6,393 nt of DNA from an uncultured Clostridia bacterium (GTDB lineage: Bacteria; Bacillota; Clostridia; TANB77; CAG-508), in the NCBI GenBank assembly GCA_944388645.1, contig CALXJO010000058.1:1-6393 (forward strand), in the 5' to 3' direction. Numbering within the stretch: the stretch's first letter is position 1; every line of letters begins with the position of its first letter. Shown one piece after another: positions 5,785-6,393 of this stretch. The notes beneath the pieces were generated by a model. The model saw only the letters and a program-made list of their open reading frames with translations. It did no database searches and was not told the DNA's origin. The translations under genes and the position numbers were made by a program.

Positions 5785-6114
5785 TTAATTATCATCTTCT
5801 GCAATCATTTTAGAAATTTTATATATAAGTTTTTGTTTTTCTGGAGAGCATTTTTTCAAAATATCGTTAAATTCATTATATAAATAATTCTCATCAGAAT
5901 CTGCTACACCATTTAAAATATAACCTTCTGAAACATCTAAAATAGAACAGAATTCACTTAATCTTTTTAAATTAATATGAGAACTTCCTCTTTCAATTCT
6001 ACTAATAAAAGCTATTGATAAATTTGTTTTCTCTGCTAATTCTTGTTGTGTAAGACCAGCCTTTATACGAGCTTGTTTTAATCTTGAACCAATTATAGAA
6101 TAATCTACTGCCAT
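5785..6114 (-). CDS. XRE-family HTH transcriptional regulator
   Basis: A 109-residue DNA-binding protein. Residues 7-66 form a canonical HTH_3/Cro-C1 domain: IGSRLKQARIKAGLTQQELA, with the turn and recognition helix in KTNLSIAFISRIERGSS (29-45), then LKRLSEFCSILDVS. The C-terminal 40 residues (KKCSPEKQKLIYKISKMIAE) are probably a helical dimerisation tail. The family ranges from phage repressors to sporulation and stress regulators, so the target is unknown. I start it at ATG 6114 rather than the GTG at 6123: GAGGTG (6126-6121) is then a Shine-Dalgarno with 6-nt spacing, whereas the GTG lies inside it. It is alone in its transcript and converges with the small Cys/Gly gene. Nothing here suggests a phage or toxin partner, though the region upstream is cut. 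Confidence 0.87.
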   Translation of the reverse strand: MAVDYSIIGSRLKQARIKAGLTQQELAEKTNLSIAFISRIERGSSHINLKRLSEFCSILDVSEGYILNGVADSDENYLYNEFNDILKKCSPEKQKLIYKISKMIAEDDN

Positions 6115-6142
6115 AAAATTCACCTCTTAAATATTTACTAAA

Positions 6143-6148
6143 ACTATA
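6143..6148 (-). promoter_or_regulatory. Weak candidate -10 for the XRE gene
   Basis: The minus strand reads TATAGT (6148-6143), a 5/6 match to the -10 consensus, placing a start near 6136 and a leader of about 20 nt just long enough for the GAGGTG site. No convincing -35 is present. A 10-bp palindrome TAAATATTTA (6128-6137) overlaps the predicted start and could be an operator, but it may be chance in AT-rich DNA. Confidence 0.28.
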
Positions 6149-6237
6149 CCATGGATGAGTTAACAATTACAGAAACTAAAGAGTAAAAATGTACTATTAC
6201 ATAAATTAATATATATTGTTATTATTAGCCAAATTCA

Positions 6238-6266
6238 TTGAAATATACATAAAATTGTAGTATAAT
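6238..6266 (+). promoter_or_regulatory. Sigma-A promoter driving the right-edge transcript
   Basis: TTGAAA (6238-6243), a 17-nt spacer, then a perfect TATAAT (6261-6266). This is the best housekeeping promoter in the window. Transcription would start near 6273 and run out of the window through two long hairpins. It is divergent from the XRE gene. Confidence 0.75.
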
Positions 6267-6272
6267 ATTGAA

Positions 6273-6393
6273 AGCAATTTTTTTCTATATTCTTAGGAAA
6301 GTCATCCCATAAAATGGGTGAGTTTCCTTAGAAGATAGTTATGGAAGAGTTAGATTTTCTTTAGTAGCTTAGCTACTTAGAAAATCTTAGTCT
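6273..6393 (+). ncRNA. Structured leader or small RNA, 3'-partial, unidentified
   Basis: Directly downstream of the sigma-A promoter is a non-coding stretch with two strong hairpins. The first (6291-6332) pairs TCTTAGGAAA with TTTCCTTAGA (one mismatch), then TCA with TGA, then CCCAT with ATGGG around an AAA loop. The second (6352-6387) pairs AGATTTTCT with AGAAAATCT and AGTAGC with GCTACT around TTA. The window ends 6 nt after the second hairpin, so it is unknown whether a U-run (terminator) or a coding sequence follows. I compared it by eye with RNase P, tmRNA, T-box, c-di-GMP and purine riboswitch motifs and recognise none. It could be the 5' leader of a gene outside the window or a free small RNA. 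The interval 6124-6272 otherwise contains only the promoters listed. Confidence 0.5.

Noticed and set aside
6115..6123. GTG start giving the XRE protein three extra residues
   Set aside because: The GTG is part of the Shine-Dalgarno GAGGTG; ATG 6114 has ideal spacing and gives the usual N-terminus.
6291..6332. RNase P-like GGAAAGTC string
   Set aside because: The surrounding bases form a simple hairpin and the other conserved RNase P regions are absent; the match is too short.

Overview
The window is AT-rich bacterial DNA with AGA-dominated arginine codons, strong AGGAGG-type ribosome binding sites, TGA used as a stop, and gene families typical of low-GC Firmicutes. Clostridia is the best guess; no rRNA or other species marker is present.

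Layout. (1) Positions 1-1605, plus strand: a TGS/uridine-kinase-type nucleoside kinase whose N-terminus is probably cut by the window edge. (2) 1615-1718: a structured leader ending just before an RNHCP-type zinc-ribbon protein (1719-2033). (3) 2044-2177: a long imperfect palindrome that also carries a complete 36-codon ORF. (4) 2203-2844: an UlaG/UPF0173-like metallo-beta-lactamase-fold hydrolase, closed by a bidirectional terminator. (5) 5328 down to 2892, minus strand: a long U32-family protein of the RlhA type, broken into two overlapping reading frames. Its 5' leader (5329-5429) is a second copy of the leader at 1615-1718. (6) 5530-5733, plus strand: a tiny Cys/Gly-rich protein with one hydrophobic segment, divergent from the U32 gene. 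(7) 6114 down to 5785, minus strand: an XRE-family regulator convergent with the small gene, with a terminator between them. (8) 6238-6393: a good sigma-A promoter driving a transcript with two long hairpins and no ORF, cut by the right edge.

The most interesting signal is the duplicated leader. About 90 nt are shared by two unrelated genes on opposite strands, each copy in the same orientation as its gene and each ending AGGA-N3-ATG. Inside it, two HindIII-like palindromes are complementary to each other. Two base pairs of the resulting long stem change in a compensating way between copies, the stem can cover the downstream Shine-Dalgarno sequence, and a tiny start-stop ORF with its own Shine-Dalgarno sequence sits in or beside the loop. 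It could be an undescribed RNA regulator or a mobile palindromic repeat; one genome-wide search would separate these.

The recognisable genes suggest nucleotide salvage (nucleoside kinase) and RNA modification (U32 protein), but they are not one operon: the plus-strand block and the minus-strand U32 gene converge at the terminator near 2851-2893.
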